Both the position numbers and the translations under genes were made by a program. Source: Candidatus Saccharimonadia bacterium (GTDB lineage: Bacteria; Patescibacteriota; Saccharimonadia; Saccharimonadales; Saccharimonadaceae). From it: DNA of 9,439 nucleotides. The notes beneath the pieces were generated by a model. The model was not told the origin of the DNA, ran no database searches, and worked only from the letters and a program-made list of their open reading frames with translations. The stretch spans positions 1 through 9,439 of the forward strand of contig JALRBM010000037.1 of assembly GCA_023257755.1 (NCBI GenBank), given 5' to 3'. Shown in pieces: positions 1 through 5,820 of the stretch. Positions within the stretch are counted from its first letter, which is position 1. Every line of letters starts with the position of its first letter.

Positions 1-231
1 AACGCGCATGCCTTGGCTTTCCAGCAGCTCGACCACCATCTTTGTCGTCGTGGTTTTTCCATTCGTCCCACTAACAACAATCACGCCTTGAGGTAACTGG
101 GCAAGCGTGCGTTTAATAAACTCAGGGTCTATCTTTTCAACGAACAGGCCGGGCAGGGCGGATCCGCCGCCTCGAAGCTGGGCGATCCGCCGGACTGCTT
201 TGCCAAGCAGTGCTACATAAGGAATTGACAT
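1..231 (-). CDS. murT: MurT-type Mur ligase, N-terminal part (cut by window edge)
   Basis: Reading from ATG at 231 towards position 1 gives 77 codons without a stop; the rest lies outside the window. Residues 21-29 read GGGSALPGL, followed by VEKIDPEF, and then the Mur-ligase ATP-binding loop GTNGKTTTT at about 55-63. The glycine-rich 'GGG.ALPGL' segment just before the central domain is typical of MurT, the subunit that with the glutaminase GatD amidates the glutamate of lipid II in peptidoglycan synthesis. A gatD gene would be expected just downstream, outside the window. The start is chosen because the TATAAT at 238-243 ends six bases before it, and no SD sequence is present. A different Mur ligase is possible but less likely given the N-terminal motif. 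Confidence 0.85.
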   Translation of the reverse strand, partial: MSIPYVALLGKAVRRIAQLRGGGSALPGLFVEKIDPEFIKRTLAQLPQGVIVVSGTNGKTTTTKMVVELLESQGMRV

Positions 232-237
232 GCCTCT

Positions 238-243
238 ATTATA
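238..243 (-). promoter_or_regulatory. -10 box of leaderless promoter for the murT-like gene
   Basis: On the minus strand TATAAT (243 to 238) is followed by AGAGGC and then ATG at 231. A six-base gap puts the expected transcription start at the A of ATG. No convincing -35 hexamer was found at 16-18 bases. It lies back to back with the promoter of the gene at 277. Confidence 0.7.
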
Positions 244-264
244 GCCTAACCAGGGTGTGTGCGT

Positions 265-270
265 TACAAT
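265..270 (+). promoter_or_regulatory. -10 box of leaderless promoter for the Clp operon
   Basis: TACAAT is followed by GAGATT and then ATG at 277, the same six-base gap as on the opposite strand. No good -35 is seen. The upstream in-frame GTG at 259 would place the start before the promoter, so ATG 277 is preferred. Confidence 0.65.
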
Positions 271-276
271 GAGATT

Positions 277-660
277 ATGTTTATTCTGGGGCTTCTTTCT
301 TGGTGGTACGGTGCGGGGTGGCGCGGCCGACTGGCGGCGCTTCGCGAGAAATTAGCAAGCACTCTAGACTACTTTTCGATCGATCTGCTTCTTCGCACGT
401 TCTTTTCGCCGTTCCGGCAGATATCTGCGGGACGGGTAGATGGAGGATTGAACGTCCAGATGAGGGCATTCTTTGACCGCCTGATCTCGCGGATTATCGG
501 AGCCATGATACGGCTGGTAATGATACTAGTTGGCAGTCTTGCGATTGCATTTCACGCCGTCATCGGAACGCTCTTTGTCATTTTGTGGGGTGTGGTGCCG
601 CTGGCCCCTATCGTCGGAATCGGTATGGCAATATCAGGATGGGTGCCATGGAATCTGTAA
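277..660 (+). CDS. Small membrane protein, first gene of the Clp-type ATPase operon
   Basis: This 127-residue protein matches no family I can name with certainty. The N-terminal half is soluble or amphipathic: it opens with LGLLSWWYGAGW (residues 4-15) and contains DYFSIDLLLRTFFSPFR (31-47). Two hydrophobic helices follow at about 75-98 and 101-122, and it ends in GWVPWNL. It overlaps the start of the AAA+ gene by 13 bases (648-660), so the two are probably translationally coupled and made in a fixed ratio. Since the next product also has an N-terminal membrane anchor, I infer this protein is a membrane partner of the ATPase; nothing in the sequence proves it. The start is ATG 277, placed by the TACAAT box six bases upstream; an in-frame GTG at 259 is the alternative. 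Confidence 0.8.
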   Translation: MFILGLLSWWYGAGWRGRLAALREKLASTLDYFSIDLLLRTFFSPFRQISAGRVDGGLNVQMRAFFDRLISRIIGAMIRLVMILVGSLAIAFHAVIGTLFVILWGVVPLAPIVGIGMAISGWVPWNL

Positions 661-3125
661 CGCTTAACTACGGGAGCATGCGCGCTGTCAAGGCACGGAT
701 GGGGCGACAGCTTGGGGGCGTTTGGTCATGGCTGCTGCCGATCATCACGCTGCTTTTAGTCGCGGGAGGCGTGATGTTGCTGCTGGTTGAGCAGGCGGTT
801 GGTTGGCTGGTTATTGGGATGGCCGCGATTCCCTTCATGTTTCATCAGTGGCACAAGCACGAGTTAAAAGAGCTGCCCCCCATAAAATCCGGGTCGACGA
901 TCGATGACTTACTGTCAATAGATATCCTTGGCCGGTTGTCGAAGAATCCAGCACCAAATGAACTCGCAGTAGTGTTAGGTGAAGTACAGAGCGGGCAGTT
1001 CTTCGCCGCCCGTTTTGGTGTCGGGTCGCAGTTTTTACAGGATATAGCCGCCAAAGAAGCCGACAAGACGACGCTGATATGGCAAGAAGCCCTGAAAATT
1101 AAGGAAGAGCTAGGTCTCGCCGAGATTACCGGCGGTGTGCTGGTAGTGGCGCTCGTCCGGGCATTTCCGGGGTATGAAAACCTGCTGGCGCATGTGCATA
1201 TCGGCGACGACGATTTGATTCAGGGAATAAAGTGGCAAGAGCATATCAAATTCCTTATCGCACAGCATGGTAAACCCCGACGAACGGGTGGTATCGCGCG
1301 GGACTGGTCGTTTGGATACATCCCACTCCTTACGCGCTTTGGGCAAAATCTAAGCGATCAAATTTCACGCGGCGGTCTTCTGTCAGCCGACCTTGAGGCG
1401 CATACCCAGGCGCTAGACCAGCTGATCGAGACATTCGGTAAGGGCGGTCGCCAAAATGCTGCTTTAGTGGGGGCTCCGGGAGTGGGTAAAACGACGATCG
1501 TTCATGCCTTCGCCGAAAGGTTGCTTGATGCGTCGGCATCTATTCCGGAAAGCTTGAAGTTCCGCCAGGTATTTATCCTGGACTCCTCTTCCCTATTAGC
1601 AGCTGCACCCGGGCGGGGCGAGCTGGAAAATCTCATCATGCAGGTGCTGGGCGAGGCATATAGTGCAAAAAATATTATCATCTGTCTTGATAATGCACAG
1701 CTGTTTTTCGAGGAGGGTGTCGGTTCGGTTGATCTGACGAACGTGCTGCTTCCAATCCTCGAGGCAGGCAGTCTGCGGGTTATTCTGACCATGGACGAGC
1801 AACGCTATCTGCAGATTGGCCAGCGCAATCCTTCGCTGGTCAACGCACTTAACCGCATCACTGTCGGGCCAGCAACCAAGGAAGAGACGCTGGCGGCCAT
1901 GCAGGACCAATTAATCGTCACCGAATTCAGACAGAAAGTCACCTATACCTACCAAGCACTTCAGGAGGCGTATCGGTTGAGCGAGCGATATGTCCATGAT
2001 TTGGCGATGCCTGGGCGTGCCATCAAGATGATGGAAGCCGCAGCGAACTACAGCGAAAGCGGCCTGGTGACAATGAACTCGGTCCAAAAAGCCATCGAGC
2101 AGACCTTGGATATTAAGGTTGGCGTAGCGAGCGACGAGGACGAGCGCGAGAAGCTTCTTAATATGGAAGAGCTGATCCACCGGCGCATGATCAACCAATC
2201 CAGGGCCGTCGCCGTCGTCAGCGATGCGCTGCGCCGGGCAAGGGCAGGGGTGCGTAACCAAAACCGTCCGATCGGTACGTTCCTCTTCCTGGGCCCAACG
2301 GGTGTCGGTAAGACCGAGCTTGCCAAGGCCTTGGCTGACGTATATTTTGGCGGGGAGGACCGTATGGTCCGGCTCGACCTAAACGAATATGTCAGGAGCG
2401 AGGATGTGGCGCGTCTGATCGCCGACGGGGCAGATGACCCCACCAGCCTGACGGCACAAGTAATGAAGCAGCCCTTTAGTGTTGTGCTCCTGGACGAGAT
2501 CGAGAAAGCACACCCAAACGTCTTGACGACGTTGCTCCAGCTTTTGGACGAGGGGATTTTGCGCGACATCAAAAACCGTGAAGTAAGCTTTCGCGATGCC
2601 ATCGTGATTGCCACCAGCAATGCCGGTGCCGAGCGTATTCGCGAGTACATCGAACGTGGCTACCAGCTGGAACAGTTCGAAAAACAATTTATAGACGAAC
2701 TTATCAGCAGCAACCAGTTCCGCCCTGAATTTTTGAACCGTTTTGACGAGATTGTTGTCTTTCGACCGCTTGAAAAACCAGAATTGATACAAGTCATCGA
2801 TCTGATTTTGGCGGGTATCAATAAAACGCTAGCCCTACAAAAGATCAGCGTCAATGTTGCCGATGATGCCAAGCAATTACTGGTAGATAAGGGCTACGAT
2901 CCGCGCCTTGGTGCACGTCCGATGCGGCGGGTGGTCCAGCGCGCCGTCGAAAATACCGTGGCCAAACAGATGCTTTCAGGAGCAGTGGGGCCCGGCAGCA
3001 CCATCGAAATTACGTTTGATCAGGTTCAGCAGATCTTGGGGTCGCAAACTGAAGCGGATGCGATTGCCGCCAGGACGAACCAGCAAGTAGGAGAAAGTGA
3101 TGAAAAAACCACAGGCCCTGCTTAA
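648..3125 (+). CDS. Membrane-anchored double-AAA+ Clp-family ATPase (ClpC-like, degenerate pore loops)
   Basis: From ATG 648 the protein has 825 residues. Order: two hydrophobic helices (about 29-65); a Clp_N-like helical region (about 96-190, including GVLVVALVRAFPGYENLL); AAA+ D1 with Walker A GAPGVGKT (275-282) and Walker B IIICLDN (343-349); AAA+ D2 with Walker A GPTGVGKT (549-556), Walker B VVLLDE (612-617), sensor 1 TSNAG (656-660), FRPEFLNRFDE (691-701) and sensor 2 GARPMRR (755-761). There is no long ClpB-type coiled coil between the rings, so it is closest to ClpC/ClpA. Oddities: D1 Walker B has Asn where the catalytic Glu is expected; the D1 KYRG and D2 GYVG pore loops are missing; no [ILV]GF ClpP-docking tripeptide follows sensor 1. 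The family unfolds proteins using ATP; a D2-driven, membrane-bound, possibly non-proteolytic role is inferred. The start is supported by AGGA at 636-639; ATG 639 is an alternative. Confidence 0.9.
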   Translation: MESVTLNYGSMRAVKARMGRQLGGVWSWLLPIITLLLVAGGVMLLLVEQAVGWLVIGMAAIPFMFHQWHKHELKELPPIKSGSTIDDLLSIDILGRLSKNPAPNELAVVLGEVQSGQFFAARFGVGSQFLQDIAAKEADKTTLIWQEALKIKEELGLAEITGGVLVVALVRAFPGYENLLAHVHIGDDDLIQGIKWQEHIKFLIAQHGKPRRTGGIARDWSFGYIPLLTRFGQNLSDQISRGGLLSADLEAHTQALDQLIETFGKGGRQNAALVGAPGVGKTTIVHAFAERLLDASASIPESLKFRQVFILDSSSLLAAAPGRGELENLIMQVLGEAYSAKNIIICLDNAQLFFEEGVGSVDLTNVLLPILEAGSLRVILTMDEQRYLQIGQRNPSLVNALNRITVGPATKEETLAAMQDQLIVTEFRQKVTYTYQALQEAYRLSERYVHDLAMPGRAIKMMEAAANYSESGLVTMNSVQKAIEQTLDIKVGVASDEDEREKLLNMEELIHRRMINQSRAVAVVSDALRRARAGVRNQNRPIGTFLFLGPTGVGKTELAKALADVYFGGEDRMVRLDLNEYVRSEDVARLIADGADDPTSLTAQVMKQPFSVVLLDEIEKAHPNVLTTLLQLLDEGILRDIKNREVSFRDAIVIATSNAGAERIREYIERGYQLEQFEKQFIDELISSNQFRPEFLNRFDEIVVFRPLEKPELIQVIDLILAGINKTLALQKISVNVADDAKQLLVDKGYDPRLGARPMRRVVQRAVENTVAKQMLSGAVGPGSTIEITFDQVQQILGSQTEADAIAARTNQQVGESDEKTTGPA

Positions 3126-3375
3126 AGCTGAAATAGAGCAGGCTGCGCTGAAGGTTGAGATAGGCGGGATATATTCGCACTATAAAAACCCATCGCACAC
3201 CTATCGAGTTGTCGATTTGGCCATCAATACCGAGTACGATACGGTTTGGGTTATTTATCAATCTCTGTACGAAGAAAAGGTGACATTTCTAAGGTCTGCA
3301 GAAGAATGGTGTGAAGACGTAACAAAAGATGGCCAGACAATGAAACGCTTCACACTTATAAAAAGCGAAAGGTAG
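3100..3375 (+). CDS. DUF1653 family protein
   Basis: This 91-residue protein has the DUF1653 signature: GGIYSHYKN at 22-30, a central strand YDTVWVIYQSLY, and an ending with RF (MKRFTLI). DUF1653 proteins are small beta-rich domains that resemble a nucleotide- or ligand-binding fold; their function is not established. The start is ATG 3100, with AGGAG at 3089-3093 six bases upstream. It overlaps the last 26 bases of the AAA+ gene, so it is the third gene of a tightly coupled operon (277, 648, 3100). Its 3' end overlaps the convergent gene on the minus strand by 20 bases (3356-3375), and no terminator hairpin is visible there. Confidence 0.85.
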   Translation: MKKPQALLKAEIEQAALKVEIGGIYSHYKNPSHTYRVVDLAINTEYDTVWVIYQSLYEEKVTFLRSAEEWCEDVTKDGQTMKRFTLIKSER

Positions 3376-3823
3376 CGACGTGAATTGTCCCCTCAGTCTG
3401 ATAGATATCGCTATGGTCGTGTGCTAAATTGCCAGTGATTTGAATCTTTTTATCACTGCCGGCTGCAGCCGAGAGCTCCGGTTCTGGTCTTCCGGTATGA
3501 AGAGCGTAGTATGTGTTATCGTCGGACTTAAGACCTGTCGCACACTCTAATGTCTGAGGACCGTCGGTATTTTTATGGGGAAGACATACGATCGTTCCGG
3601 TGAAGGCGGTTGTCGCGTCGGTTTCTTGAGTAAATGATTTTCCACCAGGGATGCTACATTTAGGCGGATGTGACTCTTGAACCGGATAGCCGGCGGCCAC
3701 GCAGTCATCGTAATTCTTAATTGCGGACTGCTTATGCTGAGTGGCGATAAGATAACCGGTAAGCCCACCTAGGATAATGACCAGGGCGCTGACAATGGTT
3801 ATAAAGATTGTGCGTTGCTTCAT
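3356..3823 (-). CDS. Membrane-anchored extracytoplasmic protein with cysteine motifs
   Basis: This 155-residue protein starts at ATG 3823. One N-terminal hydrophobic helix (about 7-27) after MKQR suggests a signal anchor with the rest outside the cell. Residues 38-64 carry a pattern of the form C..AGYPVQES.PP.C..PGGKSF, a short cysteine-paired motif I associate with small secreted CPR proteins. A second part (75-151) has TGTIVCLPHK and TLECATGLK, so four cysteines (41, 56, 80, 94) could form two disulfides, followed by KIQITGNL and GTIHVATF, likely beta strands. No function can be assigned. The TATACT box six bases before ATG supports the start. Its end overlaps the convergent DUF1653 gene by 20 bases. 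Confidence 0.8.
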   Translation of the reverse strand: MKQRTIFITIVSALVIILGGLTGYLIATQHKQSAIKNYDDCVAAGYPVQESHPPKCSIPGGKSFTQETDATTAFTGTIVCLPHKNTDGPQTLECATGLKSDDNTYYALHTGRPEPELSAAAGSDKKIQITGNLAHDHSDIYQTEGTIHVATFRFL

Positions 3824-3829
3824 GATCCC

Positions 3830-3835
3830 AGTATA
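3830..3835 (-). promoter_or_regulatory. -10 box of leaderless promoter for the 3823 gene
   Basis: On the minus strand TATACT is followed by GGGATC and ATG at 3823, a six-base gap. No SD sequence is present and no clear -35 is seen. Confidence 0.65.
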
Positions 3836-3872
3836 AATCGTAACCAGATAAACATAAACACAAAAATTACCA

Positions 3873-3901
3873 TTGACTTTTATAATAGAAGGTGTTATTA
3901 T
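3873..3901 (+). promoter_or_regulatory. Strong sigma70-type promoter for the GC-rich gene
   Basis: TTGACT (3873-3878), a 17-base spacer and TATTAT (3896-3901), preceded by TGT, give a -35, an extended -10 and ideal spacing. Transcription would begin near 3908, leaving a leader of about 30 bases. This is one of only two units in the window with both a good -35 and a good -10. Confidence 0.75.
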
Positions 3902-3921
3902 GTATTTAAGTAGTGACTAAC

Positions 3922-3934
3922 GCCTTTTGGAGGC
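3922..3934 (+). promoter_or_regulatory. SD sequence inside a small leader hairpin
   Basis: GGAGG (3929-3933) lies five bases before GTG 3939 and decides that start over the in-frame TTG at 3927. The SD sits in a short possible hairpin, GCCT (3922-3925) pairing with AGGC (3931-3934). A four-base-pair stem is weak, so a regulatory effect is only a possibility. Confidence 0.5.
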
Positions 3935-3938
3935 ACTC

Positions 3939-4268
3939 GTGTCTACCGCTCGCACCTACCGCTGCAACGTCCCCGGGGCCCCGGTCGAGGGTTGGAGCAT
4001 CGAGCTCTCGGCCAACCGCCAGAGCCTCAAGTTCGGTGGTCTCGTGTCCACCTCCTACATCGAGTGCTCGGACGGCAGCGGCTTCTTCTTCGACACCTCG
4101 GCCGGCAGCATCAGGTTCTACTTCGACGGCCGGGTTACCTGGGGTCGGGACAAGTACCTGCTGGACGAGGTCTACTTGACCAAGTGGGACATCGTCTGGT
4201 ACGGCACCATCAACGCCGTCGCCAAGTTCCTGCGCCTCCCCGCGCTGAGGAAGAAGATCGCGGTCTGA
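3939..4268 (+). CDS. GC-rich hypothetical protein, stand-alone cassette
   Basis: This 109-residue protein of unrecognised family starts at GTG 3939, set by GGAGG at 3929-3933. It looks beta-rich (strands around WSIELSA, SLKFGG, GFFFDTS, SIRFYFDGRVTW) with a basic C-terminal helix, LRLPALRKKIAV. There is no signal peptide or clear membrane helix; two cysteines are present. Base use is unlike the neighbours: about 64% GC over 3961-4260, and only 7 of 109 codons end in A or T (all in T, none in A). Flanking DNA at 3841-3900 and 4381-4440 is AT-rich. With its own strong promoter, SD and hairpin terminator it is a complete one-gene unit. Either it came from a GC-rich donor or it is a very highly expressed gene with selected codons. 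Two other long frames here are products of GC-rich composition. Confidence 0.75.
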   Translation: MSTARTYRCNVPGAPVEGWSIELSANRQSLKFGGLVSTSYIECSDGSGFFFDTSAGSIRFYFDGRVTWGRDKYLLDEVYLTKWDIVWYGTINAVAKFLRLPALRKKIAV

Positions 4269-4306
4269 CCCAACTGGGACCGCCATACAGCCCGCCCTAA
4301 CGCGTT

Positions 4307-4333
4307 GAGCCCGCTCCGCAAAGGAGCGGGCTC
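4307..4333 (+). terminator. Hairpin terminator of the GC-rich gene
   Basis: GAGCCCGCTCC (4307-4317) pairs perfectly over 11 bases with GGAGCGGGCTC (4323-4333) across the loop GCAAA. The following T-tract is poor (TCGCATTTTCT), but the stem is very strong and lies 38 bases after the stop codon. Confidence 0.75.
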
Positions 4334-4363
4334 TCGCATTTTCTGGACTTTTATTAAAAGCAG

Positions 4364-4392
4364 TTGACACACTTTCGCTGTTGAAATAATAT
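4364..4392 (+). promoter_or_regulatory. Promoter of the arsR-AHSA1 operon
   Basis: TTGACA (4364-4369), a 17-base spacer and TAATAT (4387-4392). The -35 is a perfect consensus. The -10 ends eight bases before ATG 4401, so the transcript would be leaderless or nearly so. The -10 lies inside the palindrome at 4388-4413. Confidence 0.8.
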
Positions 4393-4413
4393 TTAACCAT
4401 ATGGTTGAATATT
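4388..4413. promoter_or_regulatory. 26-bp palindromic operator over the arsR start codon
   Basis: The palindrome is centred between 4400 and 4401; its core is AACCATATGGTT, and 12 of 13 base pairs match (only 4394/4407 break symmetry). It covers most of the -10 box, the predicted transcription start and the first four codons of the ArsR-type gene. Proteins of the ArsR family bind such dyads as dimers, so autorepression of the operon is the natural reading; that this protein binds here is inferred. Confidence 0.75.
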
Positions 4414-4718
4414 CACTACAACTTGATTCAGTGTTCGCCTCGCTTGCCGATCCTACGCGGAGGGATATTCTTTCACGCGTGGCAAATGTCGAACTGTCGG
4501 TTACCGAACTGGTTAGCGACTATGATATGAGTTTTGCCGCCATTTCTAAACATTTGAAAGTTATGGAAAAGGCGCGGCTTATTGTAAAACGAAAGGAGGG
4601 CAAAAAGCATATGGTGTCAATCGCACCCGACGCGCTCAGAAGCGCCGAGGAGTATTTAGAACGATATCGACGAATGCAACAAAGCCGGTTCGATAAACTA
4701 GATGCATTAATAAAATAA
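4401..4718 (+). CDS. ArsR-family winged-helix transcriptional repressor
   Basis: This 105-residue protein has the usual length for the family. It begins LDSVFASLADPTRRDIL, the standard ArsR opening; the helix-turn-helix is at about 33-57 with recognition helix FAAISKHLKVME (45-56), and the beta wing is LIVKRKEGKKHMVSI (60-74). It contains no cysteine, so it is not a thiolate metal sensor. It belongs to the subgroup commonly paired with AHSA1/SRPBCC genes, and exactly such a gene follows ten bases later. The start is the ATG at the centre of a palindromic operator, with the promoter's -10 eight bases upstream and no SD. It probably represses its own operon; the inducer is unknown. Confidence 0.9.
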   Translation: MVEYSLQLDSVFASLADPTRRDILSRVANVELSVTELVSDYDMSFAAISKHLKVMEKARLIVKRKEGKKHMVSIAPDALRSAEEYLERYRRMQQSRFDKLDALIK

Positions 4719-4728
4719 GGAGGCCAAG

Positions 4729-5232
4729 ATGGCAGATGTAAAAGTAACCAAAGATCTAGAAAATAAAACATTAGGAATCGAATTCGAGGCTAACGGTCCA
4801 AAAGATAAAGTGTGGCGAGCCTATACTGATAGGGATTGGTTTGAAAAATGGTGGGGACCAGAAGGATGGGAGACGACTGCTAAGGAATTTAACTTTACTC
4901 CAGGCGGTCGCGTTCACTATAGTATGAAGTGTGTGGACGAGCGCCAGGGTGAATGGTTTGGCCAAACTTCGTGGGCGATCATGGATATTCAGAGCGTCGA
5001 CGAAGGCGAGAGCTTTACGTACAAAGATTACTTCTCTGACGAGCAAGGTGTGCCAAATACAGAAATGCCATCGCTGACAATTACTAACAAACTCATTGAA
5101 GAAAACGGAAAGACCAGGATCATCAGCACAAGCTATGCAGATAGTGCCGAGCAGATCGAGGAGCTCATTAAGATGGGTATGATCGAAGGCTTTACTAGCC
5201 AGATTACTAAACTTGATCAGCTAGTAGCGTAG
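4729..5232 (+). CDS. AHSA1/SRPBCC (START-like) domain protein
   Basis: This 167-residue protein has the features of the AHSA1 (activator of Hsp90 ATPase homologue 1-like) SRPBCC family: KDKVWRAYTD (about 25-34), WFEKWWGPEGW (37-47), FTPGGRVHYSM (56-66), SWAIMDIQSVDEGESF, and a C-terminal helix, GMIEGFTSQITKLDQL. The fold is a helix-grip cavity that binds hydrophobic ligands; bacterial members next to ArsR genes are widespread, but their ligands are largely unknown. The SD sequence AAGGAGG (4717-4723) overlaps the stop codon of arsR and is five bases from ATG 4729, so the two genes form one operon. It is followed by a hairpin terminator at 5242-5286. Confidence 0.88.
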   Translation: MADVKVTKDLENKTLGIEFEANGPKDKVWRAYTDRDWFEKWWGPEGWETTAKEFNFTPGGRVHYSMKCVDERQGEWFGQTSWAIMDIQSVDEGESFTYKDYFSDEQGVPNTEMPSLTITNKLIEENGKTRIISTSYADSAEQIEELIKMGMIEGFTSQITKLDQLVA

Positions 5233-5700
5233 CGCCGTACCGGATAAAAATGATGCGGGTCCTTGCGGCGCGCATTATTTTTATCCAAGGTGCTGCCGAG
5301 TAGGAGGCTAAAAACAAGACCCGGATGGCCGGGTTCGGCACGGATCTGCCAACCCTGCTGTTCGGCGATTTCTTTGACGATGGCCAGCCCCAATCCCAGT
5401 CCGCCAGTCTCTCTGCTGCGGGATTTATCCACTCTATAGAACCGCTCAAATAGGTAGGGCAGACTCTTGGGAGGAACACCCTTACCATTATCAGAAAACA
5501 CTATCTTGTCAGCAGTAGCAGTAATGGTAACTTCAGTTGCTTCGGAGTAACGCAGGGCATTTTGCGTGAGGTTCGAGAGGATTGTCTGCAGAGCATCACG
5601 ACTCATTTTGATGGTGAGGTCATCGGGAATACAGATGTTTCTCCTTCACCAGAGTCAGTGGAGCGGCCGCCACGATAATAAGGTAGACGAAGTCGGCCAT
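5217..5700 (-). pseudogene. Decayed sensor histidine kinase (ATP-binding domain remnant)
   Basis: The frame from 5606 gives 129 residues with all HATPase_c boxes: N box NLTQNA, G1 DNGKGVP, F box LFERF, G2 GGLGLG, ending GLVFSLLLG. In-frame sequence extends upstream to include IPDDLTIKMSRDAL, then meets a TGA. In another frame, 5700 to 5620 reads ADFVYLI, VAAAPLT and LVKEKHL, which resembles the linker before the N box in kinases ('..DL..LI..V...APLA.EK.I'). Both pieces fit one kinase broken by a small out-of-frame deletion. The HisKA domain with its phosphorylated histidine, the membrane part and any response regulator are absent. The last 20 or so residues are encoded by the terminator at 5242-5286 and the tail of the AHSA1 gene, so the original stop seems lost too. 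A sequencing error could mimic the frameshift but not the missing domains. Confidence 0.8.
5242..5286. terminator. Bidirectional hairpin terminator after the AHSA1 gene
   Basis: GGATAAAAATGATGCG (5242-5257) pairs with CGCATTATTTTTATCC (5271-5286): 16 pairs with one G-T wobble, around a 13-base loop. The A-rich 5' arm and T-rich 3' arm allow termination from either strand. It lies ten bases after the AHSA1 stop codon. Confidence 0.75.
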
Positions 5701-5711
5701 TAGTGTATAAT
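5684..5711 (+). promoter_or_regulatory. Possible promoter for the small tryptophan-rich membrane protein
   Basis: TATAAT at 5706-5711 with a weak -35, TAGACG (5684-5689), 16 bases upstream. It would give a leader of about 100 bases before GTG 5821. Apart from this and a CCGC/GCGG mini-hairpin near 5728-5738, I see nothing in 5701-5807. Confidence 0.35.
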
Positions 5712-5712
5712 A
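5707..5712 (-). promoter_or_regulatory. Possible -10 box in front of the kinase remnant
   Basis: On the minus strand TATTAT is followed by ACACTA and an ATG at 5700, the same six-base spacing as at intact genes here. Because the reading frame behind it is broken after 26 codons, it may be an orphan promoter or chance. Confidence 0.35.
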
Positions 5713-5820
5713 AAACCGTATAAATCCGCCTAGCGGCCTGGTTGTCTAGCCGACGACACAAACAGGCTTGCGGTATCATCACTTTCAGGCTGGTCGATTA
5801 ACTAAAAAAGGAGATCTAAC

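Noticed and set aside
585..647. Longer N-terminus for the AAA+ ATPase starting at ATG 585
   Set aside because: It would overlap the upstream membrane protein by 76 bases, adds a basic stretch without family features, and lacks an SD; ATG 648 with AGGA upstream fits better.
2048..2650. Long open frame (200 codons) on the minus strand opposite the AAA+ gene
   Set aside because: It lies wholly antisense to a well-conserved AAA+ domain, has a serine/arginine-rich low-information composition, and has no promoter of the type seen at real starts.
3913..4300. Alternative plus-strand frames of 88 and 102 codons and a minus-strand frame of 164 codons across the GC-rich gene
   Set aside because: They are expected from GC-rich DNA with few stop codons; only the GTG 3939 frame has a well-placed SD, high GC at third codon positions and a plausible protein composition.
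5620..5700. A separate 26-residue hydrophobic peptide behind the TATTAT box at 5707-5712
   Set aside because: Its sequence (APLTLVKEKHL) resembles the linker of histidine kinases, so it is better read as part of the broken kinase, even though the promoter-like spacing is intact.
5774..5779. TATCAT as an alternative -10 box for the gene at 5821
   Set aside because: No -35 at 15-19 bases upstream and no extended -10; not better than background.
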